From Apium graveolens (Eukaryota; Streptophyta; Magnoliopsida; Apiales; Apiaceae), in contig NC_133653.1 of NCBI RefSeq assembly GCF_009905375.1, forward strand, positions 94,414,609 to 94,478,608: DNA of 64,000 bases, given 5' to 3'. This document shows positions 1 to 11,355 of the stretch, piece by piece; the first letter of the stretch is position 1, and each line of letters starts with the position of its first letter. Under the pieces are notes generated by a model. It did not search any database, was not told the origin of the DNA, and worked only from the letters and a program-made list of their open reading frames with translations. A program made the position numbers and the translations under genes.

Positions 1-469
1 TCTAGGAGGCATTTTCTGTAAAGAATCAAACAACTTACTTAGCCTTTAAATTAAATCCTTTTATGAAAAGTTTTTATAAAACAAAAATATCTCTTTTTGA
101 AAACATTTTCAATCGTTAACTAAGTAAATTGCATGCTTCTTTACAAAATGTAAACAATTAGAGAATGAGGTACATGTTATCACAAGAGTTTATAACTGGT
201 ACAATAAGATAAAACAGGTATAGTAAGATAAATGATAATGCTGGAAAAGGAAAGGTACTGCTATATATATGTCGAAGTTTGGTAGTACAACATGAAAACG
301 TTCAGCAAAAGTAAAGGTACAATAGGCATATCCACTAGTTAGTAAGTCTAGTTTATTTATATACCCACTAAAAGTCTGATGATACACACTACATACTATT
401 ATACATATATCAGCTATCACATCATTTTTGTCATCTAGCTTCAGGGAAACTCTGGTCCACCAAGCCTTG

Positions 470-984
470 TAAGATCCTCCAGTACCTCTCTGGCCCATCC
501 TATAAGAGCATCTGGGGCCGCTACTCACAAGTAGCTCCATGAAGTCTAGCCTCAAGTATTCTCCGAGTCACCTGAATCTCATTCTGAAGCTCCCTCACAC
601 TCCTGTCAACATCTATAGTCCTTATAATATGTTGTAGCTCCTGAATCTGAGCCAACAGAGCCTCTCGTTCCAAAAAAAGAGCCTCATACTTATGGTATGG
701 AACAGGGTGTGGAGTAAACTGAAATGATGCACCTGCAACTAAATGTTCAATAGAATCAGAATTAGCAGGTGGGGTCCTCGAATAGGTTGTCTCACAATAG
801 GAGGTGGAATGGATTGCAGTGGTGTGATCATCACGATTGGTATTATAGCCGATACTGGTGGAAGAGCAGGGCGTGAATCAGATGACGGTCTTCGAACTGA
901 AGGCTCCGAATGATCGGATGATATCGGGATAAAGGAATCCGCCATCGCTGCTAGATGAAAATCTCGAATCTCAACACGAATCAT
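470..984 (-). pseudogene. gypsy-A pre-gag ORF remnant, frameshifted
   Basis: Read on the minus strand, an 81-codon open frame starts at 984, about 125 bases inside the primer site. It is rich in Ser and Pro (for example SFIPISSDHSEPSVRRPSS). After a frameshift near 739 another frame continues over about 735-555 with a coiled-coil segment rich in Glu, Leu and Gln (ALFLEREALLAQIQELQHI), ending in a TAG. A further short stretch (DGPEVLEDLTRLGGPEF) follows near 500-450. I recognise no named domain. The place between primer site and gag matches the 257-codon frame of gypsy-D, so it may be the same kind of extra pre-gag protein. Function unknown. Confidence 0.5.
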
Positions 985-1109
985 ACCAGAACCTACTATT
1001 TAGTCACACTCAACCTCTCGATGCTCTTTTTTTCTATTTCTTAATCCTAATCTTAACCCTCTACCCATTCTCGACAATCTAGGCTTGTGACAGTGACTTT
1101 TAAACTGTA

Positions 1110-1121
1110 GCTCTGATACCA
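1110..1121 (-). other. gypsy-A primer binding site
   Basis: The minus strand reads TGGTATCAGAGC, complementary to the 3' end of plant initiator-Met tRNA. It lies 4 bases inside the LTR edge, the normal position for priming minus-strand DNA synthesis. Confidence 0.85.
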
Positions 1122-1167
1122 AACATGTGGCACCCTCCAAACCCGAGTCGTAATTTTTGAGTCCATA

Positions 1168-1183
1168 ACACACACACACACAC
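1168..1183. repeat. (AC)8 microsatellite
   Basis: A pure AC dinucleotide run within the gypsy-A LTR. The related solo LTR has a shorter CA run at the corresponding place (about 1738-1748), so it is a variable site of this family. Confidence 0.9.
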
Positions 1184-1580
1184 CATATATAAACCTATTT
1201 ATGAAAATAATATATGCAGTGATCCTACTTACCATAATCCACAGATCGCAACAGTTTAAAGTATTCCCATAAGTCACAACCTTATTTATATTACAACCTA
1301 CCAAATCCAAATTTATTTATCTTACAACTGAAGTAAAACAGTCTTACAAACTTTCAACTCAACTAAAACAAACATCTTCTGCTAGCTTATTTCATTTCAA
1401 CCTGGAAACCTAGCTCGCACACTTGTCTGGTGATCCTCGCTACCACCAGTTTCCTTTTTAACTAGAATAGAATAAAAAAAGATTTGCAAGAGTGAGCTAA
1501 CTAGCTCAGCAAGTCATAATCACAATACTGAGATTAAGCAATGATCAATTGAAATGACATAAAGATATCAAGTTTTCCTG

Positions 1581-1585
1581 ATAAT
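1581..1585. repeat. copia-B target site duplication, left
   Basis: ATAAT immediately before the LTR start TGTTAG. The right-hand partner at 37551-37555 is ATAAG, a 4 of 5 match. Sequence left and right of the pair joins into a continuous gypsy-A LTR, which supports a single insertion. Confidence 0.65.
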
Positions 1586-1699
1586 TGTTAGATATATTTG
1601 TGATGTCATGCCTAATCGGATTTGTTTAGTTTCAGAACTTACTATCAGAACTTAACTGGAAATCAGAACTTACTGAAGACAGGAAGTTATCATAACTTA
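1586..1699 (+). repeat. copia-B 5' LTR, piece 1
   Basis: This begins TGTTAGATAT, like the 3' LTR at 36992. It contains a direct repeat of CAGAACTTA-like units, also present in the 3' LTR. It is interrupted by a solo LTR after the target ACTTA (1695-1699). Confidence 0.85.
1695..1699. repeat. Solo LTR target duplication, left (ACTTA)
   Basis: ACTTA here and at 5135-5139 flank the solo LTR exactly. Confidence 0.85.
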
Positions 1700-4600
1700 T
1701 TGGGCGCCCTCCAAACCCGGGTCAAAAGTTTGGGGTCCACACACACACCTTAATTATAACCTGCTTATAACAATAATAAGATAATAATAATATATGCAGT
1801 GACCCTACTTACCAACCACCACGGACCGCAACAGGTTAAAGTATGCACACAAGCCAAACACACTAATATATTACAAACCGTTCAAATCCCAACTATTTCA
1901 AACTCAAACTAAGTATTAAACATTATTACAAACTTTTACAAACTTAAATTATCCCAAAAGAAGCCTACTAGCTCAGCTTTCTCAACCTGAACCCCTAGCT
2001 CTCGCGCTGGACTGGGGATCCTCTTTACCAACTGGTTCCTTTTTAACTGGAAAGAATATAAACAACATCGCACAAATGAGCTAACTAGCTCAGCAAGTCA
2101 CAATGACAAAACTGAGAATAATGATCATCAAGTAAACATGATTATGATATCAAGTGAACAATGGGTTATGATTTAGAATTGGATATTATACTTTTAATTT
2201 AAAAACTAAGGTTAGGCTGCTGATCAGTCACGCACTAACCCCGAGCAAGGCACACAACATTGCTCTAACTACTGGATCCAAGGCACACATTGGCCTAACT
2301 TGACCATTATATGGTCTGACCACGAATCTGGTCCATAATTTTATAAAAACAATCCAATTCTAACATAATAACAGAATATGCAATAATAAACAATAACCGA
2401 AATCATTAGCAACAATAAATGTTTAACAATGAAAGGGTTTCAATCCTTGTAAGGATCAACAAGGCAATATAAAAGCTTGGATGCTGGGTAATGAAAGAAT
2501 TGGATAACAAAGGAATCAACATTTCAGGGTTTCAAAGATTTGGGCTTTCAATGCATAGGATAAAATGATTGAATGTACACGTAATTCAGTTCAGTGTTTG
2601 GGATTTTGTTTGCATGTATATGTGGAATAGTATCGTATACTTGAGGTTCGTGTTTGGGTATACAACAATCAATGGTCTAGAAAGAATAAGGTTTATGGCT
2701 CAAGAACAATAACTGGAATCAGAGTTTAGGTTTCAGTGCTTCAAAGCACTTGCAATATCAATCTGACTATCAAATACTACAATATCTCGAGAAAGTTCAG
2801 AACACTTGCCTGATATTAGCTTACTACACTGCACTCGTTTCCAATCACAAGCGTCTTACTCTTCAACTATCTGTTTCCCTTTCCTACGTCTTGCCTCTTC
2901 TGCTCACATATCATAAACATCTATCAATAATTTACTCATGGAATTCTATTCAACACATACTTCTATCTACCCTTCGTTTTACCCAAATCCGATTAACGGA
3001 TTGAAAGTTATGTAATAATCAAGTAAACACCGAATATATAGACTGATAGTCAATTAACAAGTCACATATAGCACATAATACATCACATAATCAATGATAT
3101 ATTATTTATAAAGAAGTCTCGGGTCATAAGTAGGCTTTCTGGTATTTAAAAATGATTTTTAAAACATTTTTCGGAATGAAAACGGGTCGTTGGATCAATT
3201 TCGGGTTGATAAACAGGGTTCGGTTGGCCAATTCTGGCTCCGAAATAATTTTAGAATAATTATCGAGCCTAGGAAATAATTTAGAATAATATTTTAAAGC
3301 TCGAAACTATTTTTCAGAATTTTTAAATCATTTTTAAATAATTAAATCTAATTAAATAATTAATTAAAATCAATTAATAATTAATTAAATTAATTAATCA
3401 ATTAATTTTCGAATTAATTGACCAATTAATCAATTAGAAATTAACTGAAATTAATTAACTAATTAATTTAGATTTATTTGTGAATTAAAAATAATTTTCA
3501 GAATTAAAATAATAATTTTTAGAATTTTCAGAAATTAAAAACGAATTTTTATAATAAAAATAAATAGGAAATATGATTTTTAAACATTTTATAAACAGGA
3601 ATCCTAAATTTGCAAAGTCTGGAAACTACAGGGACCAAACTGCATCGTCCCCAAAAGTCCAGGGACCAAACTGCAATTTTACACCCAGTCGCCGGAAAAC
3701 ACAGAGGTGGCCGGAGAACACGTTCCCGGGGTCCTCACCCCATCAACACCTCCAGATCACATCTACAGGTTACCAGGAACTCAACCATACCAACAAATCA
3801 TTCTAATCATCCCTGAGTTGGCCGGAATTTGGCCGTGAAATTTTCCAGTTTCCGGCGAACATCGGAAAACTTTAAAACACAACTCCCTTCTTTACAGACC
3901 TCGTTGGTTCATGAAACTTATACGACTAGATTGCAAATTTCACAGAGAACACAACCCACTATAACACAACATCAATCTATCACAGAATAAGAAACCCCCA
4001 AATTTCAATTAAGAACATTCATACGGGTTATAAACCCTAATTTTAAAATTCGAAAATCAAACTCAAATTTGAACATGTTATTGAACTCCAAATCAGACGT
4101 ATGACATATGAAAATCATCAGGAAAACAAGCTCTACAACATGCAATCATCAAATTATACAAACAATCATCCGAAAAAAATTCATATTTTTAATAAAATAA
4201 ATTCGAAAATAAATAAATTTTTAGAAAAATAACCTTGATTTCTGCAGGTGTATGGATTACAGAATCTGGTAGAGCTCTTCAAGACCTTCAGATTGGTTAC
4301 TCGAGCTTTCCAAACCGAATTCAATAACACCTCCAAATGCTTGTTTGATTCTTAGAACAGTTCTAGGAAATTAGGGTTTTTCTTTGAAAATTATATAATT
4401 ATATGTCTGCAAATGATTTTGATACGAAATAAAATACGGTAAAAGGCTATTTATAATTACGGAAAATTAGGATCCCGTTGGATCATTCCGGATATAAAAC
4501 GGTACGTTTATTTGTAAAATATGATCCAAACGGTATCGGTTTTCGGGATAATTATCCAAATCAGTACAATTTGTACTGCGGTCTTGGTCTCAGCGCCTGG

Positions 4601-5134
4601 TTACACGTATTACGAAGTGATAATTGTGATAGTTTAATAAAAAGCTCCCGTTTATCGAAAATACGGGTTTTATTGATTTACCGAAATGAATATTGTATCG
4701 AAAATGTTGCGCCGGGACCCGCGCAGGACAAACCGTACGCCGGATCGAAAAAGTCGAAACATGGAAAATGCTCGGAATATTACAATTAGGTTAGGAAGGA
4801 GTTCTCTAAAGAGTTTCGGGTTCCAAAAACGTAAAAATGGTTGACGTCGGTTGGTTCCTGTATTTATAAAATAGATTTTAATTACCCGGAAAAAGTTTTA
4901 AAAATTTTATATGATTCTTATAAATCCATAAACCAACATAAAAATAATTAGGAAGATATGACAATTATCTATATTTTATTTTGGACATATAAAAATTAAA
5001 ATACTCAATTAATATTATTTTTGAATATTCAAGTATAGATAACACTTAACAATTAGCTCACAGAATAGATACTGAACACACATAATAATTATATAATAGC
5101 AAAAATAATTACACGATATATCCCAGATATTACA
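1700..5134 (-). repeat. Solo LTR of a gypsy-A relative
   Basis: This 3435-bp LTR begins TTGGGCGCCCTCC (aligning to TGTGGCACCCTCC of gypsy-A) and ends ATATTACA, flanked by a perfect 5-bp duplication ACTTA. No primer site, polypurine tract or coding region lies inside, so it is a solo LTR left by recombination between the two LTRs of a former element. It is similar to the gypsy-A LTR pieces along its whole length, including the block near 2170-2350 that matches 37560-37710. Short open frames inside (near 2750, 3573, 4478) show no protein signature. Confidence 0.85.
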
Positions 5135-5139
5135 ACTTA
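5135..5139. repeat. Solo LTR target duplication, right (ACTTA)
   Basis: Matches 1695-1699. Copia-B LTR sequence resumes immediately after it. Confidence 0.85.
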
Positions 5140-5321
5140 AAGTGCGGATACACTTCAGGGATGAAAATTGGCTAATATATAGGAGAAGATCTAGATTAAA
5201 CAAAAGAAGATATGCTTGGAGAGTTGTAGAGCTAAAGGACTACAGTAGATAATCTCTGATTGATGTATTTTAGGAAACATAACATATCATATCAATTAGG
5301 AGATATCTTGTAGCTGTGTAG

Positions 5322-5329
5322 TATATAAA
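5322..5329 (+). promoter_or_regulatory. copia-B LTR TATA box
   Basis: TATATAAA, conserved in the 3' LTR at 37313-37320, about 220-240 bases before the LTR end. The position suits the LTR promoter; the start site cannot be placed from sequence. Confidence 0.5.
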
Positions 5330-5525
5330 CACAGATTAGGGTTTACACTATATGTGTTATCATTCACGAGAATATTATTCATTGTAATTCTAGCAGCTTT
5401 TAGTGATATCATACATCACTGAGAGAGTAGATTAAACCTACTATAACAAATTTTGATATATTGAATAAACTTGTTTTCTGTTACATACTTGTGTTTATAA
5501 TCGAATTGATTGTAGATACTATATT

Positions 5526-5530
5526 CAACC
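5526..5530. repeat. copia-C target duplication, left (CAACC)
   Basis: CAACC here and at 13444-13448 flank copia-C perfectly. The uninterrupted 3' LTR of copia-B shows a single copy at the matching place. Confidence 0.9.
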
Positions 5531-7185
5531 TGTTGGATTTATATCGCAGTGGAGGCATGGTAAAACACTTTTACACATATAAAATCCAAATAAAAGCATA
5601 TAAATCATGATTAAAACATATGAACCGATTACTAACCTTTAATAGCGATCCAAAAGCAACGATCGGAGATCCTTAGCAGCTGCTCCTCAAACGTGAAGCA
5701 CTCCACCGGTATCCACCAAGAAAACGACGTTAAGGAAGAGGAGGAGGTGGAGAGAATTAGGTTTTTCTAAAAATTTTGGGTTAGAATAAAAATAGGGTTT
5801 ATAATAGTATATTTATAGGCAAAATTTTCAGCTGAAATTTTCCCATAAAATATTATTATTATTAACCCATTTATTATTCTCATTAATAATTAAAACACCT
5901 TTTAATTATTAATCCTTTTTCTAAACACTTTAGAAATAATTCTCTCTCTTGATTTAATTTCCAAAAATTAAATTCTTAATTAATAATATTAAGAACTTTT
6001 CTTAATTAATTTATAATCAATTAAATCTCATTTAATCAATTATTAAATTTGCCAATTAATTATTTATTTCATAAATAAATAATTATTAGCCATTATTAAT
6101 TAATTCCTCCACCATTAAATCATTCTCTTTTTATGGTGTGACCCTGTAAGTTCAATATTAAGCCGGTAGTAGAAATAAATAATAATAAAACTATTTTATC
6201 ATTATTTATATAAATTCTCTAATTTATTAAATATGATTAATTAATTAATCATATTCATTCTACATCATGAGGGATACTTCTCAGCATATCGCGACTATCC
6301 GGATAATACGAATTCACTGCTTAGAATACCAAGAACCTATTCAGTGAATAGTTACCGTACAATAAACTCCTTCTACCCTACAATGTCCTGATTAAATACA
6401 AGGCGTGGATCTCGTGTCAAGCCTATCTAATTTAATCACTTGCTTACCATTTACTATGCTTAGTTCTATGCAAATTAGAAACTCCTTTCTAATTTCATTC
6501 ACTCTGGCCAGAGATTCCTGAACTAGCATAAGTGGATCAGCCTTGAACATTCTCTTCCTTCACTAGAAGGGGTAGATCCTTTATTGATCATACACTATCT
6601 TCGTGTACAAATTCCTATACCCGGTAGAGCTCTAATAATTGTCCCTGGAGACTAAGAACTAAACCAAAGCATAGTTCAGTGTACACAAGATGACTATGAT
6701 GACCTCAAGTCAAAGGATAACTGTACAACTATCACTATGTGAACAACTGCTGACACGTGAGTGAACTCCATCAGTTGTTCAGCTGTGCGAGTCATGTTCA
6801 GTGAACTTATTCTATAATAAGCACCTACATACTAGCTATAGTGTCACCATACAAATGTCTATGAGAATAGACATCCTTCATAATGAAGCAAGCATAGTAT
6901 GTACCGATCTTTGCGGATTATTAATTACCAGTTAGTAATACTATGATTAGGAACTATTTAAGTTTAGAGTTATCATCTTTTAGGTCTCACTATTATGATC
7001 TCATCATTATCCATAAAAAGCTTTACTCTAAACTATGGTATATCTTATTTAAACACTTAAATAGATAGAGCCCGTAATAAAAATAAAACAAGTCTTTTAT
7101 TAATATCAATGAAATCAAAACAGATTACATAAAAAGTTATTCCTAAATCCTAATACATGATTGGACTTAGGACATATTCCTTTCA
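5531..7185 (-). repeat. copia-C 3' LTR
   Basis: Starts TGTTGGATTTATATCGC on the plus strand and ends CATATTCCTTTCA. It is nearly identical to 11794-13443. It faces the polypurine tract at 7186, so on the element strand it is the 3' LTR. Confidence 0.9.
5810..5817 (-). promoter_or_regulatory. copia-C LTR TATA box
   Basis: The minus strand reads TATAAATA within GCCTATAAATATAC, about 280 bases from the LTR end. The same motif occurs at 12073-12080 in the 5' LTR. Confidence 0.45.
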
Positions 7186-7197
7186 ATCTCCCACTTG
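7186..7197 (-). other. copia-C polypurine tract
   Basis: The minus strand reads ACAAGTGGGAGAT directly before the 3' LTR start TGAAAGGAAT, the expected place for plus-strand priming. Confidence 0.75.
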
Positions 7198-7580
7198 TAC
7201 TAAAGCCAATCACTCTGGTATCTAATACCCATCTTGTCTTTATGACGATCAAAGTGACTTTCATAAAGTAGCTTTGTGAGTGGGTCTGCTATGTTGTTAT
7301 GTGTGTCAACTCTATTTCAATACAACACAAGAAATGTTATCGCGCTCCCACTAACCCTTTGTAGACACATGGTTCATCTACGTTTTTCATAAAATCAAAA
7401 CTCTTTGATTGTCTCATCAAAACGGATGTTCCATCTACGAGAAGCTTGCTTTAAACCATACATGGTTCGCAGCAGCTTACACACTAGGTTTTCATTTCTC
7501 TTGGAAAGAAAACCATCTGGCTAATTGCCAGATCTCATAGTCGTAGTAAGCAGCAATCGCAAGCAAAATCCGAACTGATT
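7198..7580 (-). pseudogene. copia-C RT/RNase H fragments joined by deletion
   Basis: Read on the minus strand, about 7500-7390 encodes a reverse transcriptase piece with MYGLKQASRRWNIRFDE, the typical copia YGLKQ motif. About 7300-7205 encodes the RNase H tail NIADPLTK followed by MGIRYQSDWL and a stop just before the polypurine tract. The catalytic YVDD part of RT and nearly all of RNase H, several hundred codons, are missing between the two pieces. Confidence 0.8.
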
Positions 7581-8048
7581 TTAACAGGGCTGCAGGTAAA
7601 AGGTTTCATCAAAGTCAATCCATTGCCTTTGTTTGAATCCTTTTCCCAAAAGCCTGGCCTTAAAGGTCTCCACCTGGCCATCTTCTTTAATCATTCTTTT
7701 GTATCCCGTATATATAGATTTTATTCCGGATTTCATGGCACTATGCCATTTCTCTGAGTCAACACTACTCATAGCCTCATTATAGGTCACAGGGTCGTCA
7801 TCATTAATGATCGACAACTCATTGTCATTCTCAATGACAAGGCCATATTACCTCTCAGGTTGGCGAGACACTCTCCCTGACCTACGAATGGGCTGTTCCA
7901 CAGAAGGTTGTTCAGTCAGAACAGGTGTTTCCACTTGATCCGTAGTAGTTTGTGCTTCTTGAACTTCATCAAGTTCAATTTTGCTCCCACTATTTCCTTC
8001 AAGGATAAACTCCTTTTCCAAGAAGGTAGCATGTCTGGAGACAAACAC
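7581..8048 (-). pseudogene. copia-C integrase-RT linker and RT start
   Basis: On the minus strand, a linker with IRRSGRVSRQPER (about 7860) precedes the beginning of RT: MSSVDSEKWHSAMKSGIKSI, then KARLLGKGFKQRQWIDFDET, matching the copia [11 protein letters not shown] pattern with V-A replaced by L-G. Stop and frame changes near 7848 break it. RT stops being recognisable at about 7581 and continues only as the fragment further left. Confidence 0.75.
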
Positions 8049-8066
8049 CCGATGATCGGTGTAAAA

Positions 8067-8730
8067 CTAATACCTTAAAGTCTCTTTAGGATATCCCACA
8101 AAACTACATTTTACGGATCGATATTCCAGCTTATCTGGTTCAACTTTCTTGACATAAGCTGGAAATCCCAAAATCTTAACGTGTTTAAGACTCGGTTTCC
8201 TTTCTTTCCATATCTCATACGGAGTTTGAGGAACAGATTTGGAAGGCACCTTATTCAGTAAATATGCTGAGGTTTCCAATGCATAACCCCATAGGAATAC
8301 TTGAAGATTTGCATAGCTCATCATGGACCGAACTATGTCTAACAAAGTTCGATTTCTCCTTTCAGATACCAATCTGGAGGCGTCCACTGGGAGACTATAC
8401 CATTTACTTTGAGATAATCCAGAAACTCTCCATTCAAGTATTCACCACCTCGATCTAATCGAAGAATTATAATACTATGTTTGGTTTGTTTCTCCACTTC
8501 ATACTTATACTCTTTGAACTTTTCAAAGGCTTCAGACTTGTGTTTCATCAAACACATATCCGAATCTAGATATATCATCTATGAAAGTAATGAAGTACGA
8601 AAAATCCACCTATGGCTTGCATAGACATTGGTCCACATACATCTGTGTGTACCATTCCTAGCAAATTTGCAGCCCTCTCTCCATGTCTACTAAATGGAGA
8701 CTGTAATGCCACAATGAAGTGAGATTTTCA
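8067..8730 (-). pseudogene. copia-C integrase core, zinc finger deleted
   Basis: Minus-strand frames 8067-8387 and 8339-8578 plus unlisted sequence up to 8730 form a copia integrase. HTDVCGPMS near 8630 carries the first catalytic Asp, RLDRGGEY the second (Ser-Asp is Leu-Asp here), and RRNRTLLD follows the expected Glu site. LLNKVPSKSVPQTPYEIW is the C-terminal core signature. The His-His-Cys-Cys zinc domain that should precede it is absent: a short stretch near 8720 is fused directly to ERAANLLGMVHTDV. At least two frameshifts. Non-functional. Confidence 0.8.
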
Positions 8731-9162
8731 TCATCCCTTTTCTTTTATTAGTTTGTTCAATCTGAAGTAAATTATGTCACATTTATACAGAACATTATTT
8801 AAAGTACCACGTCCATAAAGAATATTATCTCTAAGAATAGAACATTCATTATTCTCAATAATAAATGAAAATCCAGCCAAGTCTAACATGGGAATAGAAA
8901 TAATATTCCTCACAATCGAGGGAACAAAATAACAATTATTTAAAACAATAGTGTTGCCCGTAGGCATATGTAAATGAAATGATTCTACATCTTTAGCAGC
9001 AACTCTTGCTCCATTTCCCATCAGTAGAATCACCTCCTCTTCCTCAAGAGTCCTACTTCTCCTTAGTCCCTGCAACAAATTGCAGATATGAGAAACACAG
9101 GCGGTATCTAATACCGAAGTAGAAATTTGATTTAATGACATATTCACTTCTATCATGAACAT
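8731..9162 (-). pseudogene. copia-C protease and pre-integrase region
   Basis: A 143-codon minus-strand frame. The retroviral-type aspartic protease site reads VLDTACVSHIC where the family has D-T-G; the Gly to Ala change is expected to damage the active site. LLMGNGARVAAKDVESF, FVPSIVRNIISIPML and DNILYGRGTLNNVLY follow, typical of the copia protease to pre-integrase stretch. It sits between the CCHC knuckle of gag at 9225 and the truncated integrase. Confidence 0.8.
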
Positions 9163-9182
9163 ACCTGAATCAGAAGCGGTAG

Positions 9183-10012
9183 TCTCACTACCCTTCTTCT
9201 ATTTCAATTCTGCAAGGTAAACCTTGCAGTTCCTCTTCCAGTGCCCCACCTTGTTACAGTGAAAGCAAACAACTTTGCTCTTGGGGTCTTCAGCTTTTGG
9301 TGGAACCGGCATTTTCTCACCTACTTTCTTCTTCTTGGAAGGGTTCCTCTTCCTTTTCTTAGGATTGGAACCTTCACCAATTAGAAGAACAGAACTCTTC
9401 TTAGGGGAAAATTCGATTCCGCAGTCTTCAACATGTTGTGGAGTTCAGGCAGGCTGACATCCAACTTATTCATGTGAAAGTTCACAACAAACTGCGAGAA
9501 TGAACTCGGAAGCGATTGCAAGACCAATTCTTGGCTCAGCTCCCCATCTATGGCAAAACCAAGTTGTCCAAGACGTTCAATCAAATTGATCATCTTAAGT
9601 ACATGGTCATTCACAGATGATCCCTCAGACATCCTACAACCGAACAGCTCCATCGATATCTCATATCGAGCTGTCCTCCCTGCCACATCATACAACTCTT
9701 GTAGATGCATGAGGATAGTGTGAGCATCAATATGCTCATGTTACTTCTGTAGCTTAATGTTCATGGAAGCTAGCATGATGCATTGAGCAACATTTGCATC
9801 ATCTACCCACTTACGATACACAACATGTTCATCATTATGTGCATCACTAGCAGGTTCAGTAGGCTTAGGTGAGTCAATCACGTATTCCAGCTTCTCAATC
9901 CTGAGAACAATTCTCAAGTTTCGAAGCCAGTCAGCATAATTAGGACCAGTCAATTTGTGAGCATCCAGTATGCTCCTGAGTGATAGTGCAGAAGACATAA
10001 TGTATATTGTAA
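9183..10012 (-). pseudogene. copia-C gag
   Basis: Gag read on the minus strand. It starts with MSSALSLRSILDAHKLTG (the Met is at about 9998), continues through NYADWLRNLRIVLRIEKLEY, a stop and frame change near 9741, then the UBN2-type capsid region (9381-9710, VNDHVLKMINLIERLGQLGF and LQSLPSSFSQFVVNF). A zinc knuckle, CFHCNKVGHWKRNC, lies near 9225-9266 in a basic Lys-rich stretch. Gag packages element RNA in cytoplasmic particles. Related to the gag relic of copia-E at 61340-61874 on the opposite strand. Confidence 0.85.
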
Positions 10013-10201
10013 ATCTGTAAATGATAAACACATAACAACACTTAGCAAATATTCGATTTCATTTTAAAACACTATATGAATCAGGTCTTTATTCATAAGT
10101 GGCTCCCACTAGTTTACCTAATTTATTCAACCCCCTACATGAAAAATTAAGCAAACATAATGCTAATGGGAATAGGGATCCTACATTCCATTACAGAACC
10201 C

Positions 10202-10496
10202 CGGCTGTAGCACGAACCGCCATGTAATGTTCAATAGGCAGACAACTCTTGTCAATTACATCTTATGTTATTCCCTAATCAAACTTTAGCCTCTTGAATA
10301 ATTGAGTCACGGCTGTGGCACGACAAACTCAATATTCTAAGTCAAGTCTAACCCAACATTCCGTACAATTGAATCAGTCCCCAAAGGCCCACGGCTGTGG
10401 CACGTACCGACCTTTAGATTCTTATTCAATATACACATCTCTATGTAATAGATAAGTATTTCTTATTTCGAAATCAAAGCCCTCGGCTGTAGCACG
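10202..10496 (-). repeat. Four spaced copies of CGTGC[CT]ACAGCCG
   Basis: On the plus strand CGGCTGT[AG]GCACG occurs at 10202-10214, 10310-10322, 10392-10404 and 10484-10496, spaced 108, 82 and 92 bases apart. The sequence between copies differs, so this is a dispersed motif, not a simple tandem repeat. Confidence 0.85.
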
Positions 10497-11261
10497 AACC
10501 AATAATGATTCAAAAATGAGAACTATTTTTCTATCATGTTGGAAGGCTATGACCGACACAAGCCCGTTGTGTCATTGGCCAATTACTACTTGATATTATT
10601 TAATTTTAGAGGGATTATATTACGTTACAATCATAATCATATTATAAAGAGATTCTTCCTTTTAAATTAAATATTTCAATTCAATAATCAATAATCAGAT
10701 GATTCCCAGATCGGGTGGAGCATTGTCAAGATGCGTCACTTAATAACCCTTTCTTACAGATAGAAATCTGTTATTGAAAGAATCATCCTTTCTCTCATAT
10801 CGAAAACTCATATTCAATTACGTGTTTCATAAACACAAGAATCTCATGATTGTATTCATAATATTATTATTAAGGTTATGAAACAATTTCACTATACTAG
10901 GTTGTCTAACAAACGCCTTATGTTCATTTAAGTTCACCTAAATCTATCATCGCATGATAAACTAAGCATATATCACATATATCAACATGAATAAACATCA
11001 AGATAGGCATGTTACATCATCTATCATATTGGTCTAAGCATTATACATCTCTATGTATCACATGAAGCATTTAAAAGCAGTTAAAACAGTTAAAAACAGC
11101 TTTAAAACACTTTCGGAAATATAAACAGTTCAAAACTTTTATATAAACTAAAATTTGATCACTCCATTAGATCTGTCTCGTAAAAACGAATCCAACGATA
11201 TATTGCACACCCAAAACGGAGTTACGAAACTCCCAAAAAATCAAATTTAATGTGGATAGAC

Positions 11262-11355
11262 GGGCTATAACGCATTACAGGAACGCGTTACAAGCCCTGT
11301 AACGCATTCCGTGAATGCGCCACAGGGTGTAACGCATTCCCGGAATGCGTGAAAC
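11262..11355. repeat. GC-rich palindromic repeat block in the copia-C leader
   Basis: Within AT-rich DNA this stretch repeats TAACGCATT three times (near 11268, 11300 and 11330). It forms short palindromes, GCATTC-CGT-GAATGC and GCATTCC-C-GGAATGC. It lies near the 5' end of the element transcript. Confidence 0.7.

Larger units (their letters stand above)
1..1125 (-). mobile_element. gypsy-A internal region, 5' part only
   Basis: This is the start of the internal region of a Ty3/gypsy-type element read on the minus strand and cut off by the window edge. The primer site and the LTR edge at its right-hand side (1110-1126) fix its orientation. Only a proline-rich and coiled-coil pre-gag frame is recognisable; no gag core, protease or pol lies inside the window. 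The first ~180 bases are AT-rich with nothing I can identify. Confidence 0.7.
1126..1585 (-). repeat. gypsy-A 5' LTR, first part (its 3' end)
   Basis: The LTR edge TGTGGCACCCTCC on the plus strand (ending GGGTGCCACA on the minus strand) lies next to the primer site. The LTR is broken at 1585 by copia-B and resumes at 37551. Joining the two parts gives about 3.45 kb, close to the 3435-bp solo LTR of the same family at 1700-5134, which it resembles along its length with clear divergence. The ATATGCAGTG...CCTACTTACC block is shared by both. Confidence 0.8.
5140..5530 (+). repeat. copia-B 5' LTR, piece 2
   Basis: Aligns to 37130-37520 of the 3' LTR. Compared with the 3' LTR it lacks about 27 bases around the solo LTR site, probably by slippage between CAGAACTTA repeats. 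It ends in the target CAACC (5526-5530) of copia-C. Confidence 0.85.
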
